From Streptomyces cyaneogriseus subsp. noncyanogenus (GTDB taxonomy: Bacteria > Actinomycetota > Actinomycetes > Streptomycetales > Streptomycetaceae): 64,000 nucleotides of DNA. Both the position numbers and the translations under genes were made by a program. The stretch lies in contig NZ_CP010849.1 of NCBI RefSeq assembly GCF_000931445.1, positions 4,898,001 to 4,962,000 of the forward strand, read 5' to 3'. Shown one piece after another: positions 16,047-24,428 of the stretch. The notes under the pieces are model-generated. The model was not told where the DNA came from and did not search any database. It was given only the letters and a program-made list of their open reading frames with translations. How positions within the stretch are numbered: the stretch's first letter is position 1; each line of letters begins with the position of its first letter.

Positions 16047-16976
16047 ATGCCGGATCTCACGCACCCCACGGCACGCTCCACCGGTACTCCGCAGCCACCG
16101 CCCCCGGGCCCGTTCCCCGGGCTGCCCGAGCCCGTCCGGCCGGCCTGCCTGCGGATCGTGGTCGCGGACGACAACCCGGTGGTCCGCGCGGGGCTCACCG
16201 CGCTGCTCACCGGGCGCGACGACATGACGGTCGTCGCCGAGGCCGCGGACGGCCGGGAGGCGTGCGAGGCCGCCCTCGAACACCGCCCGGACATCGTCCT
16301 CCTCGACGTGCGCATGCCCGGCGTCGACGGCCTGTCCGCCCTGCCGTACCTGGTGCGCATCGCGCCCGTGATGATGCTGACGTACAGCGGCGAGTCGGAG
16401 ACCGTGCGGGAGGCACTGCGCCGGGGCGCCGGGGGCTATCTGGTCCACGGCGAGTTCACGGCGGACCAGCTCGCCGCCGCCGTACGGGACATCGGACGCG
16501 GCAGGCCCCACTTCACCCCGACCGCGGCCCAGGCCCTGCTGGCGCAGATCCGCGGCGAGACGGGTCCCGGCGAGCAACGGCCCGCGCCACCCGGGAGTGC
16601 GACTGCACACGGCAACAATTCACCGTCGGCGGCGGCAGACAGCACCGAACTGGACGGCAGCGGCGGGGAACCAGCGAAGGCACCCACCCATTCACCGGAA
16701 CTTCCCACCCATCCTCTTTCGCATATGCAACCCTCTGTGGGACAGTCGACGTCCGGGGCGCCGGCATATCGGCTGAGCACGAGGGAGGCGGAGATCATGG
16801 ATCTGATCGCGTACGGCATGACGAACCAGCAGATCGCCGCCACCTGCTTCATCAGCGAGAAGACGGTCAAGAACCACATCAACCGCATCTTCGCCAAGCT
16901 CCACAGCACCAGCAGGGCCGAGGCCGCGGCCAAATGGCTCGGCACGGTGCCGGGTTCCCGCCGGGGACGGGAGTGA
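16047..16976 (+). CDS. LuxR/NarL-family response regulator with an atypical receiver and long linker
   Basis: A 309-aa regulator with a receiver (about residues 35-155), a roughly 80-residue Ser/Pro/Thr-rich linker, and a LuxR HTH (about 240-300: LSTREAEIMDLIAYGMTNQQIA and SEKTVKNHINRIFAKL). The acidic pair D41-D42 and phospho-acceptor D87 are present, as is T112. The usual Lys of the GYLLK loop is replaced (GGYLVHGEF, His at about 134), which is expected to alter phosphorylation chemistry. The start follows AGAGGAGG. It probably controls the surrounding pilus genes. Confidence 0.9.
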   Translation: MPDLTHPTARSTGTPQPPPPGPFPGLPEPVRPACLRIVVADDNPVVRAGLTALLTGRDDMTVVAEAADGREACEAALEHRPDIVLLDVRMPGVDGLSALPYLVRIAPVMMLTYSGESETVREALRRGAGGYLVHGEFTADQLAAAVRDIGRGRPHFTPTAAQALLAQIRGETGPGEQRPAPPGSATAHGNNSPSAAADSTELDGSGGEPAKAPTHSPELPTHPLSHMQPSVGQSTSGAPAYRLSTREAEIMDLIAYGMTNQQIAATCFISEKTVKNHINRIFAKLHSTSRAEAAAKWLGTVPGSRRGRE

Positions 16977-17124
16977 GGCGCGGTGGTGAGCGGGGGGAGC
17001 CGAAAGCTGCGCCGGGGCATCGATTGGGCCCGGGATTGGGTCCTCGGGCCCTCCGGGCGGCGGGGGGCCCGGCCGTACCGTGCCCGGGTCGAAAGCGGAA
17101 TCGGCCGCCGTGGAGGGGAACCGC

Positions 17125-17322
17125 ATGAGCAACTGGCTCAACACCATCGTCTCGCACCTGCAGACTCGCGCCGCCCGCGACGATCGGGGGCAGACGGCGG
17201 TGGAGTACCTGGGAATCATCGCCGTGGTGGTGGCGATCGTACTGGCGATCACGGGCACGGACATCGGGCAGTCGATCTACAACGCGATCACCGACAAGAT
17301 CACCGAGGTCACCGGCGGCTGA
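17125..17322 (+). CDS. flp: Flp-family major pilin
   Basis: A 65-aa prepilin. A basic leader (RAARDDRG) ends at the Gly preceding QTAVEYLGIIAVVVAIVLAI, the type IVb prepilin motif with Glu at +5 and Tyr at +6 of the mature chain. The hydrophobic helix drives fibre assembly. It should be cut by a prepilin peptidase, which is not encoded in this window. GAGGGG precedes the ATG, and its stop overlaps the next start by one base. Confidence 0.93.
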   Translation: MSNWLNTIVSHLQTRAARDDRGQTAVEYLGIIAVVVAIVLAITGTDIGQSIYNAITDKITEVTGG

Positions 17323-17918
17323 TGCGGCTCCGCACCTACGACGATTCAGGGCAGGCATTCCCCATCTACATCACCGTGGTGGGGGGCCTGCTCTTTCTCG
17401 CGTTCGCGTATCTGGCGGTCGGCCAGGCCGGGGCCAACCGCAACGGTGCCCAGACGGCCGCCGACGCCGCGGCGCTCGCGGCGGCTCAGGACACCCGGGA
17501 CCAGCTCGCGGCCGCCTGGAAACAGAGTGTGCTCACTCCGGAGAAGTGGCAGGACATCTTCGACGGCGACGTGCCGGGGCTGGGACTCTCTTGCCGGCGT
17601 GCCGACCAGTTGGCGGCGCGGAACGACGCCCGGGTGCTGAGCTGCGTTCCCGAAGGGCTTCTGGCGTTCGTCGTCGAGGTGGAGACCAACAAGACGGTCG
17701 GCGATTCCATCGTCCCCGGTACCGAGAACCAGAAGTCGGTGGCGTCGGCCAAGGCTGTGATCGAGCCTCGTTGCACTTTCGAACCACCCGCCGACGACGC
17801 GGGAAAGGACGAGTTGCCACGACTCGGCTGTCAGGACACGAACTGGGACCTGGATCCGAAAGACTTGGGGAATCTGCCCCGACCCGAGGATCTTTTCGAT
17901 GTCCATCTGGCCGACTGA
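17322..17918 (+). CDS. TadG-like pilus-associated membrane protein
   Basis: A 198-aa protein with one N-terminal membrane helix (GQAFPIYITVVGGLLFLAFAYLAVGQ) followed by RNGAQTAADAAALAAAQ, the hallmark of TadG N-termini. The exported part has four or five cysteines and no von Willebrand A domain, so it is much shorter than Gram-negative TadG. It is translationally coupled to the flp gene (the stop and start share one A), suggesting matched amounts of both products. Confidence 0.82.
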   Translation: MRLRTYDDSGQAFPIYITVVGGLLFLAFAYLAVGQAGANRNGAQTAADAAALAAAQDTRDQLAAAWKQSVLTPEKWQDIFDGDVPGLGLSCRRADQLAARNDARVLSCVPEGLLAFVVEVETNKTVGDSIVPGTENQKSVASAKAVIEPRCTFEPPADDAGKDELPRLGCQDTNWDLDPKDLGNLPRPEDLFDVHLAD

Positions 17919-17952
17919 GAAGCGAACGACGAGGAACGAAGGAAGCGGAGTC

Positions 17953-18531
17953 ATGAGAATGCGGTTCACAGCGCAGGCCGGTAGAGGGATGGTCACCTTG
18001 ACCATCGCGGCCGGACTGGCCCTCGGCGCGGCGGGCTGCGGCGGAGGCCAGGACGACGACAAGCCCAAGGCGCCTTCTTCCGCCTCGAAGGAGGCCGATT
18101 CCGGGCCGAGGGCCCAGGAAGGGCGGTCGGACGCACCGGTGGCCGAGTTGAAGGGGCCCGACGCCCTGCTGCTGACGGTTTCCGCCGTGGAGCGCGATGC
18201 GGGCGGCTTCGTGACGGTGAGCGGGACTCTGAAGAACGACGGCGGCAAAACAGTCAACGTGCCCGCCCAGTTGAGCGGCAACGAAACGGAAATCATCCGC
18301 AACGGCAGATCGCTCGGTGGCGCCACCTTGGTGGACTCCAAAGGAAAAAAGCGCTACTACGTCCTGCGGGACACCGACGGCCGACCGCTCACCACGACGA
18401 ACTTCCCCGCCCTGAAATCCGGCGAGTCCCTCCCCGTCTTCATGCAGTTCCCGGCGCCTCCGGCCGGCACCACCGAGGTGAGCCTCCAACTGCCGATGTT
18501 CTCGCCCGCCACCGTCACGGTCTCCGGATGA
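17953..18531 (+). CDS. Putative lipoprotein of the Tad cluster
   Basis: A 192-aa protein with a lipoprotein signal peptide: basic n-region, hydrophobic stretch and LGAAGC lipobox, followed by GGGQDDDK. The mature part (about residues 60-190) looks like a beta-rich domain (LLLTVSAVERDAGGFVTVSG, VTVSG at the end) but no family is assigned. It probably sits on the outer leaflet of the membrane. Its stop overlaps a possible start of the OmpA-domain gene as ATGA, so the two are linked. Confidence 0.75.
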   Translation: MRMRFTAQAGRGMVTLTIAAGLALGAAGCGGGQDDDKPKAPSSASKEADSGPRAQEGRSDAPVAELKGPDALLLTVSAVERDAGGFVTVSGTLKNDGGKTVNVPAQLSGNETEIIRNGRSLGGATLVDSKGKKRYYVLRDTDGRPLTTTNFPALKSGESLPVFMQFPAPPAGTTEVSLQLPMFSPATVTVSG

Positions 18532-18539
18532 GGCCACCG

Positions 18540-19154
18540 ATGACCCACACCCGTCTGGCCCTCGCCCTCGCCACCACCACCCTCCTGCTCGTCACCACCG
18601 GACCGGCCCGTGCCGACGACGGCCCCAGCGTGCCCCCGGGCACCGAGGCGTCCGCCTCCGCCCCCGTCGAGCTGGACCCCAACGACCCCGATCTGAAGCT
18701 CCCGGACGGCGCGACGCTCGCCCAGGCGAAGGTGCTCGACATCAAGTCGGTCGTGGAGGAGCAGAGCGGTGACGAACGCCGCGAGGACACCAACGCGGAC
18801 GTGAAGTTCGCGCTCCAGGCCGAGGTGCTGTTCGGCAAGGACAGCGCCAGGCTGAGCGCCGAGTCCAAGGCCCGTATCGCCGGCATCGCCGAGGAGATCA
18901 GGGCGCAGAACGCCACGAAGATCCGTGTCTTCGGCTTCACCGACGACCTCGGTTCCGCCGCCCACGGCGATGCCCTGTCCAAGCGGCGCGCCGACGCCGT
19001 ACAGCAGGTCCTGGTCCAGGAACTGAACGACGCGGACATCACGTACGAGGTGCGCGGCTACGGCGAGCAGTACCCGATCGCCGACAACTCCAGCGAGGCG
19101 GGGCGGAAGAAGAACCGGCGGGTCGAGGTGTCCTTCCCGCGCTCGGAGGGCTGA
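18540..19154 (+). CDS. Secreted OmpA-domain protein of the Tad cluster
   Basis: About 204 aa with a cleavable signal peptide (ending ARA/DDG), an acidic linker and a C-terminal OmpA domain (about residues 95-200: EVLFGKDSARLS, VFGFTDDLGS, LSKRRADAVQQVL and RRVEVSF). OmpA domains bind peptidoglycan, so the protein may anchor the pilus machine to the wall; similar genes accompany Gram-negative tad loci. ATG 18540 has GAGG 7 nt upstream. ATG 18528, overlapping the lipoprotein stop, is in frame and is the alternative. Confidence 0.85.
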   Translation: MTHTRLALALATTTLLLVTTGPARADDGPSVPPGTEASASAPVELDPNDPDLKLPDGATLAQAKVLDIKSVVEEQSGDERREDTNADVKFALQAEVLFGKDSARLSAESKARIAGIAEEIRAQNATKIRVFGFTDDLGSAAHGDALSKRRADAVQQVLVQELNDADITYEVRGYGEQYPIADNSSEAGRKKNRRVEVSFPRSEG

Positions 19155-19238
19155 CCGCGGCCGCCGTACCCGGCCGGCGACACGGCGTCCGCAGCGGCCT
19201 GCCCCCGCACCCCGCCGTCACCCGCCCCACCACCGCCG

Positions 19239-19628
19239 TCACCCACCCCCGTCAGCCACCTCCGGCACCACCGTCACCCGCCCCCCGGCCCGCAGCCCCC
19301 ACCCCCGCATCGCCCCGGCCGCCGCCTCCAGGACGTGCCGGGAGCCCATCCGGGGCAGACCCATCCGGCCCGGCCGCATGGTCCGGACGGCGAGGACCGT
19401 GAGGTGCCGGTCCAGGTAGGCCACGTCGATGGGGAAGCGCATGCGGAAGGTGTGCACACCGGCGGCCGGGGTCAGCAGCATCGCCCCGTCGACGGTGTCC
19501 CGGCCCAGCAGTCCCCTGGTCCGGGCGCGGTAGGACGCGGCGATCTCCAGCCCCACCCGCACCGGCGCCTCCCCGGCCCCCGCGTGCACGATCAGCGTCC
19601 CCCGCCCGTCGGACCATCGCCGCCCCAT
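19239..19628 (-). CDS. DUF192 family protein
   Basis: A 129-aa protein matching the DUF192 pattern: RARTRGLLGRD near the start, AMLLTPAAGVHTFRMRFPIDVAYLD in the centre, and VLEAAAGAMRGWGLRAGGRVTV at the end. The family is widespread and its biochemical role is unknown. No signal peptide is seen. It converges on the OmpA-domain gene and diverges from the methyltransferase, so it seems to be a separate unit. Confidence 0.85.
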   Translation of the reverse strand: MGRRWSDGRGTLIVHAGAGEAPVRVGLEIAASYRARTRGLLGRDTVDGAMLLTPAAGVHTFRMRFPIDVAYLDRHLTVLAVRTMRPGRMGLPRMGSRHVLEAAAGAMRGWGLRAGGRVTVVPEVADGGG

Positions 19629-19758
19629 GCCCGCGCCCTCCGCTCCGCCTCGCCCGTCTCCCCGGCCCCGACGGATCTGCCCCGCACCGCCCGGGCCAAC
19701 CGTCCCCGGCCCCAAAATCCGTTGCCCGCCCCCGCGGCCCCCGGGTAGGAACGCCCCC

Positions 19759-20583
19759 ATGACCCCCCGATCCCCCCAGTCACCGCAGGACCCCCGGCCC
19801 CGCCCCCCGTCCCGCACCTTCGAGGACCTGGTCGCCGAGGCCGTCGCCGCCCCCACCGAGGGCTGGGACTTCTCCTGGTTCGAGGGGCGGGCCGCCGAGG
19901 CGCGGCCGTCGTGGGGGTACGCGCGGTCGATGGCCGGCCGGCTGGGCGGCGCGCGGGCCGTGCTGGACGTGCAGACCGGGGGAGGGGAGGTACTGGACTT
20001 CGCCCTGGGCGCCGCCCCGGGCCGGCCCCGGCTCGTCGTCGCCACCGAGGGCTGGCCGCCCAACGTCGCCAAGGCCACCGCCCTGCTCCGCCCGCGCGGT
20101 GTCGCGGTCGTCGCCTCGCCCGAGGAGGCGCCGCTGCCCTTCGCGGACGGCTGCTTCGACCTCGTCGTGAGCCGGCACCCCGTCCGGCCCCACTGGACGG
20201 AGATCGCCCGCGTCCTGGAGCCGGGCGGCACCTACTTCGCCCAGCACGTGGGCCCGGCCAGCGTCTTCGAGCTCGTCGAGTACTTCCTCGGCCCCCAGCC
20301 CGAGGAGACCCGTACCGCCCGGCACCCCGACCGGGAGCGCGCCGCCGCCGAGGCCGCCGGGCTGGAGATCACCGACCTGCGCGCGGAGCGGCTGCGGATG
20401 GAGTTCCACGACATCGGCGCGGTCGTCCACTTCCTGCGCAAGGTGGTCTGGATGGTGCCCGGCTTCACCGTCGAGGAGTACGAGCCGCGACTGCGGGCCC
20501 TGCACGAGCGGATCGAGGCCGAGGGCCCCTTCGTCGCGCACAGCGCCCGGCACCTCTTCGAGGCCCGCAGACCCGGCCGGTGA
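19759..20583 (+). CDS. SAM-dependent class I methyltransferase
   Basis: A 274-aa soluble protein with a Rossmann-type methyltransferase fold: motif I-like VLDVQTGGGEVLDFA, then ATEGWPPNV and a post-motif FADGCFDLVVSRH, followed by RVLEPGGTYFAQHVG. Motif I is a variant of DxGxGxG. The substrate is unknown. TAGGA before ATG 19759 is a weak Shine-Dalgarno. It is divergent from the DUF192 gene and has no same-strand partner. Confidence 0.82.
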   Translation: MTPRSPQSPQDPRPRPPSRTFEDLVAEAVAAPTEGWDFSWFEGRAAEARPSWGYARSMAGRLGGARAVLDVQTGGGEVLDFALGAAPGRPRLVVATEGWPPNVAKATALLRPRGVAVVASPEEAPLPFADGCFDLVVSRHPVRPHWTEIARVLEPGGTYFAQHVGPASVFELVEYFLGPQPEETRTARHPDRERAAAEAAGLEITDLRAERLRMEFHDIGAVVHFLRKVVWMVPGFTVEEYEPRLRALHERIEAEGPFVAHSARHLFEARRPGR

Positions 20584-20779
20584 CCGCACGGACGCCGGCC
20601 TGCACCGGCCACCGGCCGGGATCCCCGGCTCCCGCTCCGGCGCCCACCGCCCCGAACCGCCCGGACCGCGCGCATCCGCGCGGATCAGGCTTCCCGGGAC
20701 CAGACGCCCCGGGAGGCGGGCGGCGGCAGACACCGCCGGCGGGTGCCGCAACGCCCGCGGATCCTCGCAGAGTTTCCAC

Positions 20780-21220
20780 ATCGTTATGGATCGGGGTCGC
20801 ATCCGGTGTGCGTGATCACATAAGTTCAGACCAATGCATTCGCGCGAGCAAAGCTGCGCGAGGGGTACCGCGCAGTGGAGGGGGCTGCGCGGTGCCGTAC
20901 CCCCTGCGTACGCCGGTCAAGGGGGCGCGTGCGACCCGGTTCACCCGGGCGGGGGATACCGGCGCGGGCGCGCCGTGTGAGCCCCCGGCGGGCGAACACC
21001 CCCGGATACCTCGGCATCTCACCCGGATCCCCTGTGATTCCGCTGTGTTTGGGCCGTGCGTCCGCTGGGAACAACGGCTCCCGCGTCAAGCGCGGTGTCG
21101 TCGGGCGGCTCCGGAGAGTAGTTGTTTCCCGCCGATGCACGCAGCATCACTTACGAAGGGTTATGGTGGAAACCCCCCCTCGGGCCGGTCCGTCTCCCCC
21201 CCACGGACCGGCCCGTTTTT
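20780..21220 (+). ncRNA. Candidate small RNA
   Basis: The evidence is indirect. No coding frame accounts for the perfect terminator at 21181-21220. The upstream sequence is less GC-skewed than its surroundings and can fold, for example GGGGTAC...CGCGCAG (about 20858-20873) with CTGCGCG...GTACCCC. No known RNA family is recognised, and the 5' end is a guess. Confidence 0.3.
21181..21220 (+). terminator. Rho-independent terminator with T-run
   Basis: A perfect 13-bp stem (21181-21193 with 21203-21215, CGGGCCGGTCCGT pairing with its complement) and a C-rich loop are followed immediately by TTTTT. A true T-run is unusual in this genome, so the site is well supported. Confidence 0.8.
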
Positions 21221-21547
21221 CTTCCCTGGTCACAGACCCGCGCCCGCGCCGTGGTCGTGCCCCCGCCGTCCGCCCGCGCGCCCCCGCGCCGACGGCCTTT
21301 GCGCCCGCGCCTACGGCCCCCCTCCCACCCCTCGCCCCTCGACGCCCCCCGCCCCCGGCCCGCCGCCCCGCGACTCGGCCGCCCCAGCCCTCCCGCCACC
21401 CCCATCGGCCACACCCCGCCCCCCTCCACGTCCCTCGCAGCGGTAGGCTTCGCCTCCGGGGGACCGCCATACGGACAGCGACCGCCCTCGGCCGTGCCTG
21501 GGCCGACGCCGCGCCTGTCCGATCCGTACGGAGGGGCTGACAATCAC

Positions 21548-22321
21548 GTGAACCTGCGCGACACACTGCGCAGCCTGCTGGTCCGGCTGTACGCACGCCG
21601 GGTGGAAGGCCACCTGGACCACGCACAGGTGCCCAAGCACATCGGCGTCATCATGGACGGCAACCGCCGCTGGGCGAAGGCCGCCGGTTCCACCACCGCC
21701 CAGGGCCACCGGGCCGGCGCGCACAAGATCGAGGAGTTCCTCGGCTGGTGCGCCGAGACGGACGTCGAGGTCGTCACGCTCTGGCTGCTGTCGACGGACA
21801 ACTTCGACCGGCCGCAGGAGGAGCTGGTCCCGCTGCTCGGGATCATCGAGGACGTCGTCCGCTCGCTGGCCGCCGACGGCCGCTGGCGCGTGCACCACGT
21901 CGGCGCGCTCGACCTGCTGCCGGCGCAGATGCAGGGCACCCTCAAGGAAGCCGAGGAGGCCACCGCGCACGTCGACGGGATACTCGTCAACGTCGCCATC
22001 GGCTACGGCGGACGCCAGGAGATCGCCGACGCGGTCCGCTCCATGCTGCTGGACGCCGCCGCCCGGGGCACCTCGGTCGAGGAGCTCGCCGAGGCCGTCG
22101 ACATCGACATGATCGGCCGGCACCTCTACACCAGCGACCAGCCCGACCCGGACCTCGTCATCCGCACCAGCGGCGAGCAGCGGCTGTCCGGCTTCATGCT
22201 GTGGCAGACCGCGCACTCCGAGTACTACTTCTGCGACGTCTTCTGGCCGGCCTTCCGCAAGGTCGACTTCCTGCGCGCCCTGCGCGACTACGCGGCCCGC
22301 CACCGCCGCTTCGGAGGCTGA
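21548..22321 (+). CDS. uppS: Isoprenyl transferase (cis-prenyl/undecaprenyl diphosphate synthase family)
   Basis: A 257-aa cis-prenyltransferase that adds isopentenyl diphosphate units to make polyprenyl carriers for wall synthesis. Signature motifs are complete: HIGVIMDGNRRWAK near residue 35 (catalytic Asp), STDNFDRP, NVAIGYGGRQEI, and DLVIRTSGEQRLSGFMLWQ with SEYYF. Actinobacteria often carry more than one such enzyme, so the exact chain length cannot be told. GTG 21548 follows GAGGGG at 11 nt. Confidence 0.9.
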   Translation: MNLRDTLRSLLVRLYARRVEGHLDHAQVPKHIGVIMDGNRRWAKAAGSTTAQGHRAGAHKIEEFLGWCAETDVEVVTLWLLSTDNFDRPQEELVPLLGIIEDVVRSLAADGRWRVHHVGALDLLPAQMQGTLKEAEEATAHVDGILVNVAIGYGGRQEIADAVRSMLLDAAARGTSVEELAEAVDIDMIGRHLYTSDQPDPDLVIRTSGEQRLSGFMLWQTAHSEYYFCDVFWPAFRKVDFLRALRDYAARHRRFGG

Positions 22322-22656
22322 CGCGCCCGCCCCCGGGGGAGCGGGCGAAGCCGGGGGCCCGGCGGGTCCGCCCCGCTTCACGAGCAGTTCACCGGCGCGC
22401 CGTCATATGCCGTGGCATGGCCGCGCCGGTTGCCGGGCATAACCCAGGCAGGTCGACACCCGAACCACGGGTGTCGGATCTCAGCGGGAGGCCAGGGGCC
22501 GCCCGCCCGGGAGGCCCGTTGCACCAGCCCGACCGTGTGGTCGCCGCACGGACGAAGAGCGCCAGGGCCGGTTCCCGGCCCGTGCATCGCGGGCCGTCGA
22601 CCGGTCCAGCTCACTCTCGTCGCTCCCCGACCTCATCCGAGGGGGTACGTCCTTCC
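22322..22656. other. Leader region of the phoH-like gene
   Basis: No coding frame is supported. A perfect 9-bp hairpin, CGACACCCG with CGGGTGTCG (22454-22462 with 22468-22476), is present, as well as an imperfect GGCGCG/CGCGCC repeat near 22395-22430. No known riboswitch consensus is recognised. Confidence 0.5.
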
Positions 22657-23982
22657 GTGGTGACCAGCGCACAGCGCCACAAGCCAGACCGGCGCACCTA
22701 CGTCCTCGACACCAGCGTCCTGCTGGCCGACCCGAACGCTCTGAGCCGCTTCGACGAGCACGAGGTGGTGCTCCCCGTCGTCGTGGTGACGGAGCTGGAG
22801 GCCAAGCGGCACCATCCCGAACTCGGCTACTTCGCCCGGCAGGCCCTGCGCCTGCTCGACGACTACCGGGTCCGGTACGGCCGCCTCGACACGCCCCTGC
22901 CGATCGGGGACCTCGGCGGAACCCTCCGCGTCGAGCTCAACCACTCGGACCCCAGCGTGCTGCCCAGCGGCTACCGACTGGGGGACAACGACTCCCGCAT
23001 CCTCGCGGTCGCCCGCAACCTCCAGGCCGAGGGGTACGACGTCACCGTCGTGTCGAAGGACCTCCCGCTCAGGATCAAGGCGTCCTCCGTCGGGCTGCTC
23101 GCCGAGGAGTACCGCGCCGAACTGGCCATCACGGACGCCTCCGGCTGGACCGGCATGGCCGAACTCACCCTCTCGGCCGAGCAGGTGGACATCCTCTTCG
23201 AGGAAGGGCACCTCCACGTCCCCGAGGCCGCGGAGCTGCCCGTGCACACCGGTCTGACCATCCACTCCGAGCGCGGCCGGGCCCTGGGCCGGATCACGCC
23301 CGACGGCATGGTCCGCCTGGTGCGCGGCGACCGGGAGGCGTTCGGCGTCAAGGGCCGCAGCGCCGAACAGCGCATCGCCCTCGACCTGCTGCTCGACCCG
23401 GAGGTCGGGATCGTCTCGATGGGCGGCCGGGCCGGTACCGGCAAGTCGGCGCTGGCGCTGTGCGCGGGCCTGGAGGCGGTGCTGGAGCGCCGCCAGCACG
23501 AGAAGATCATGGTCTTCCGGCCGCTGTACGCGGTGGGCGGGCAGGAGCTCGGCTATCTCCCCGGCACCGAGGCGGAGAAGATGAGCCCCTGGGCGCAGGC
23601 CGTCTTCGACACGCTGTCGGCGGTCACCAGCCGGGAGGTCATCGAGGAGGTCACCGCGCGCGGAATGCTGGAGGTCCTCCCGCTCACGCACATCCGGGGC
23701 CGCTCCCTGCACGACGCGTTCGTCATCGTCGACGAGGCCCAGTCGCTGGAGCGGAACGTCCTGCTGACCGTGTTGTCCCGGATCGGCGCCAACTCACGGG
23801 TGGTGCTGACCCACGACGTGGCCCAGCGGGACAACCTCCGGGTCGGCCGGTACGACGGGGTCGTCGCCGTCGTCGAGAGACTCAAGGGGCATCCGCTGTT
23901 CGCCCACGTCACCCTCACCCGGTCCGAAAGATCCCAGATCGCCGCCCTTGTGACCGAAATGCTGGAAGAGGGTCAGATCTGA
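22657..23982 (+). CDS. PhoH family ATPase with N-terminal PIN nuclease domain (PhoH2 type)
   Basis: A 441-aa fusion protein. Residues about 12-150 are a PIN-domain RNase with the acidic residues of YVLDTSVLL, VVTELE and GDNDSRILAVA. Residues about 230-440 are a PhoH/RNA-helicase-like ATPase with Walker A GRAGTGKS, Walker B VIVDEAQSL and the sensor THDVAQRDN. PhoH2 proteins of actinobacteria unwind and cut RNA. The start is GTG 22657 (or GTG 22660) after GAGGGGG. No antitoxin-like gene is seen directly upstream. Confidence 0.9.
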   Translation: MVTSAQRHKPDRRTYVLDTSVLLADPNALSRFDEHEVVLPVVVVTELEAKRHHPELGYFARQALRLLDDYRVRYGRLDTPLPIGDLGGTLRVELNHSDPSVLPSGYRLGDNDSRILAVARNLQAEGYDVTVVSKDLPLRIKASSVGLLAEEYRAELAITDASGWTGMAELTLSAEQVDILFEEGHLHVPEAAELPVHTGLTIHSERGRALGRITPDGMVRLVRGDREAFGVKGRSAEQRIALDLLLDPEVGIVSMGGRAGTGKSALALCAGLEAVLERRQHEKIMVFRPLYAVGGQELGYLPGTEAEKMSPWAQAVFDTLSAVTSREVIEEVTARGMLEVLPLTHIRGRSLHDAFVIVDEAQSLERNVLLTVLSRIGANSRVVLTHDVAQRDNLRVGRYDGVVAVVERLKGHPLFAHVTLTRSERSQIAALVTEMLEEGQI

Positions 23983-24019
23983 GTGCAGATCCTCGGTAAG
24001 GGCCGGTAAAGCGGCAGTT

Positions 24020-24060
24020 GGCGCCGTCCGGAAAGGCATAAAGCCTAGCCGGGCGGCGCC
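24020..24060 (+). terminator. Hairpin after the phoH-like gene
   Basis: GGCGCCGTCCGG (24020-24031) pairs with CCGGGCGGCGCC (24049-24060), 11 of 12 positions, and an inner AGGC/GCCT pair extends the fold. It lies 37 bp past the stop. Confidence 0.55.
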
Positions 24061-24203
24061 TTCGCGCGTACGGCTTTCCGAGAATCCTTGGGGGGAAACG
24101 GGATGTGAGCTTTCCCACGCAACGCAGAATTGCCTCACGGCGTCGGGTTACGGCAGAGTCTCACTCCTGTCAGGCCCCGCATACGACACAGTTGTGCCCC
24201 GTG

Positions 24204-24236
24204 GGGGTGCCCCCGCGCCGTCCAGGCGTGGGGGAG
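24204..24236. repeat. Streptomyces-type short inverted repeat
   Basis: GGGGGTGCCCCCGCGCC and GGCGTGGGGGAG form a hairpin with a GTCCA loop. Similar palindromes recur in Streptomyces intergenic DNA; that comparison is from memory of the genus, not from a search. Confidence 0.5.
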
Positions 24237-24428
24237 GTACGACGCCACGGACGAACCTCAACTCCATAGCGATGTCGTATGCCGCCCGAGCACCACGCGG
24301 CGCTCCCGTCACGGGAGTTGCTCACCGGGCCCGCGCCTTCCGTGACCCCGTAGTTGGGGAGGCCAGTGCCAGGGGCACGATTGCGTCCGCCAGGGTCACC
24401 GAGGCGGGCGATGCTGGAAGGAAACCGT

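Larger units (their letters stand above)
20584..21547. other. Gene-free interval ending in a strong terminator
   Basis: Nearly 1 kb without a convincing coding frame. The part before about 20780 and the part after 21230 are low-complexity C-rich sequence. The middle holds a bulged hairpin (about 20858-20912) and an intrinsic terminator at 21181-21220. A short transcript from this interval is suspected. Confidence 0.6.
23983..24428. other. Interval between phoH-like and transglycosylase genes
   Basis: It holds the phoH terminator hairpin, a Streptomyces-type inverted repeat and the leader of the next gene. A c-di-AMP (ydaO) riboswitch, known before some actinobacterial wall hydrolases, was looked for and its conserved blocks were not found. 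Confidence 0.5.

Noticed and set aside
24060..24428. Possible c-di-AMP riboswitch before the transglycosylase gene
   Set aside because: The conserved ydaO blocks could not be found; only generic hairpins are present.
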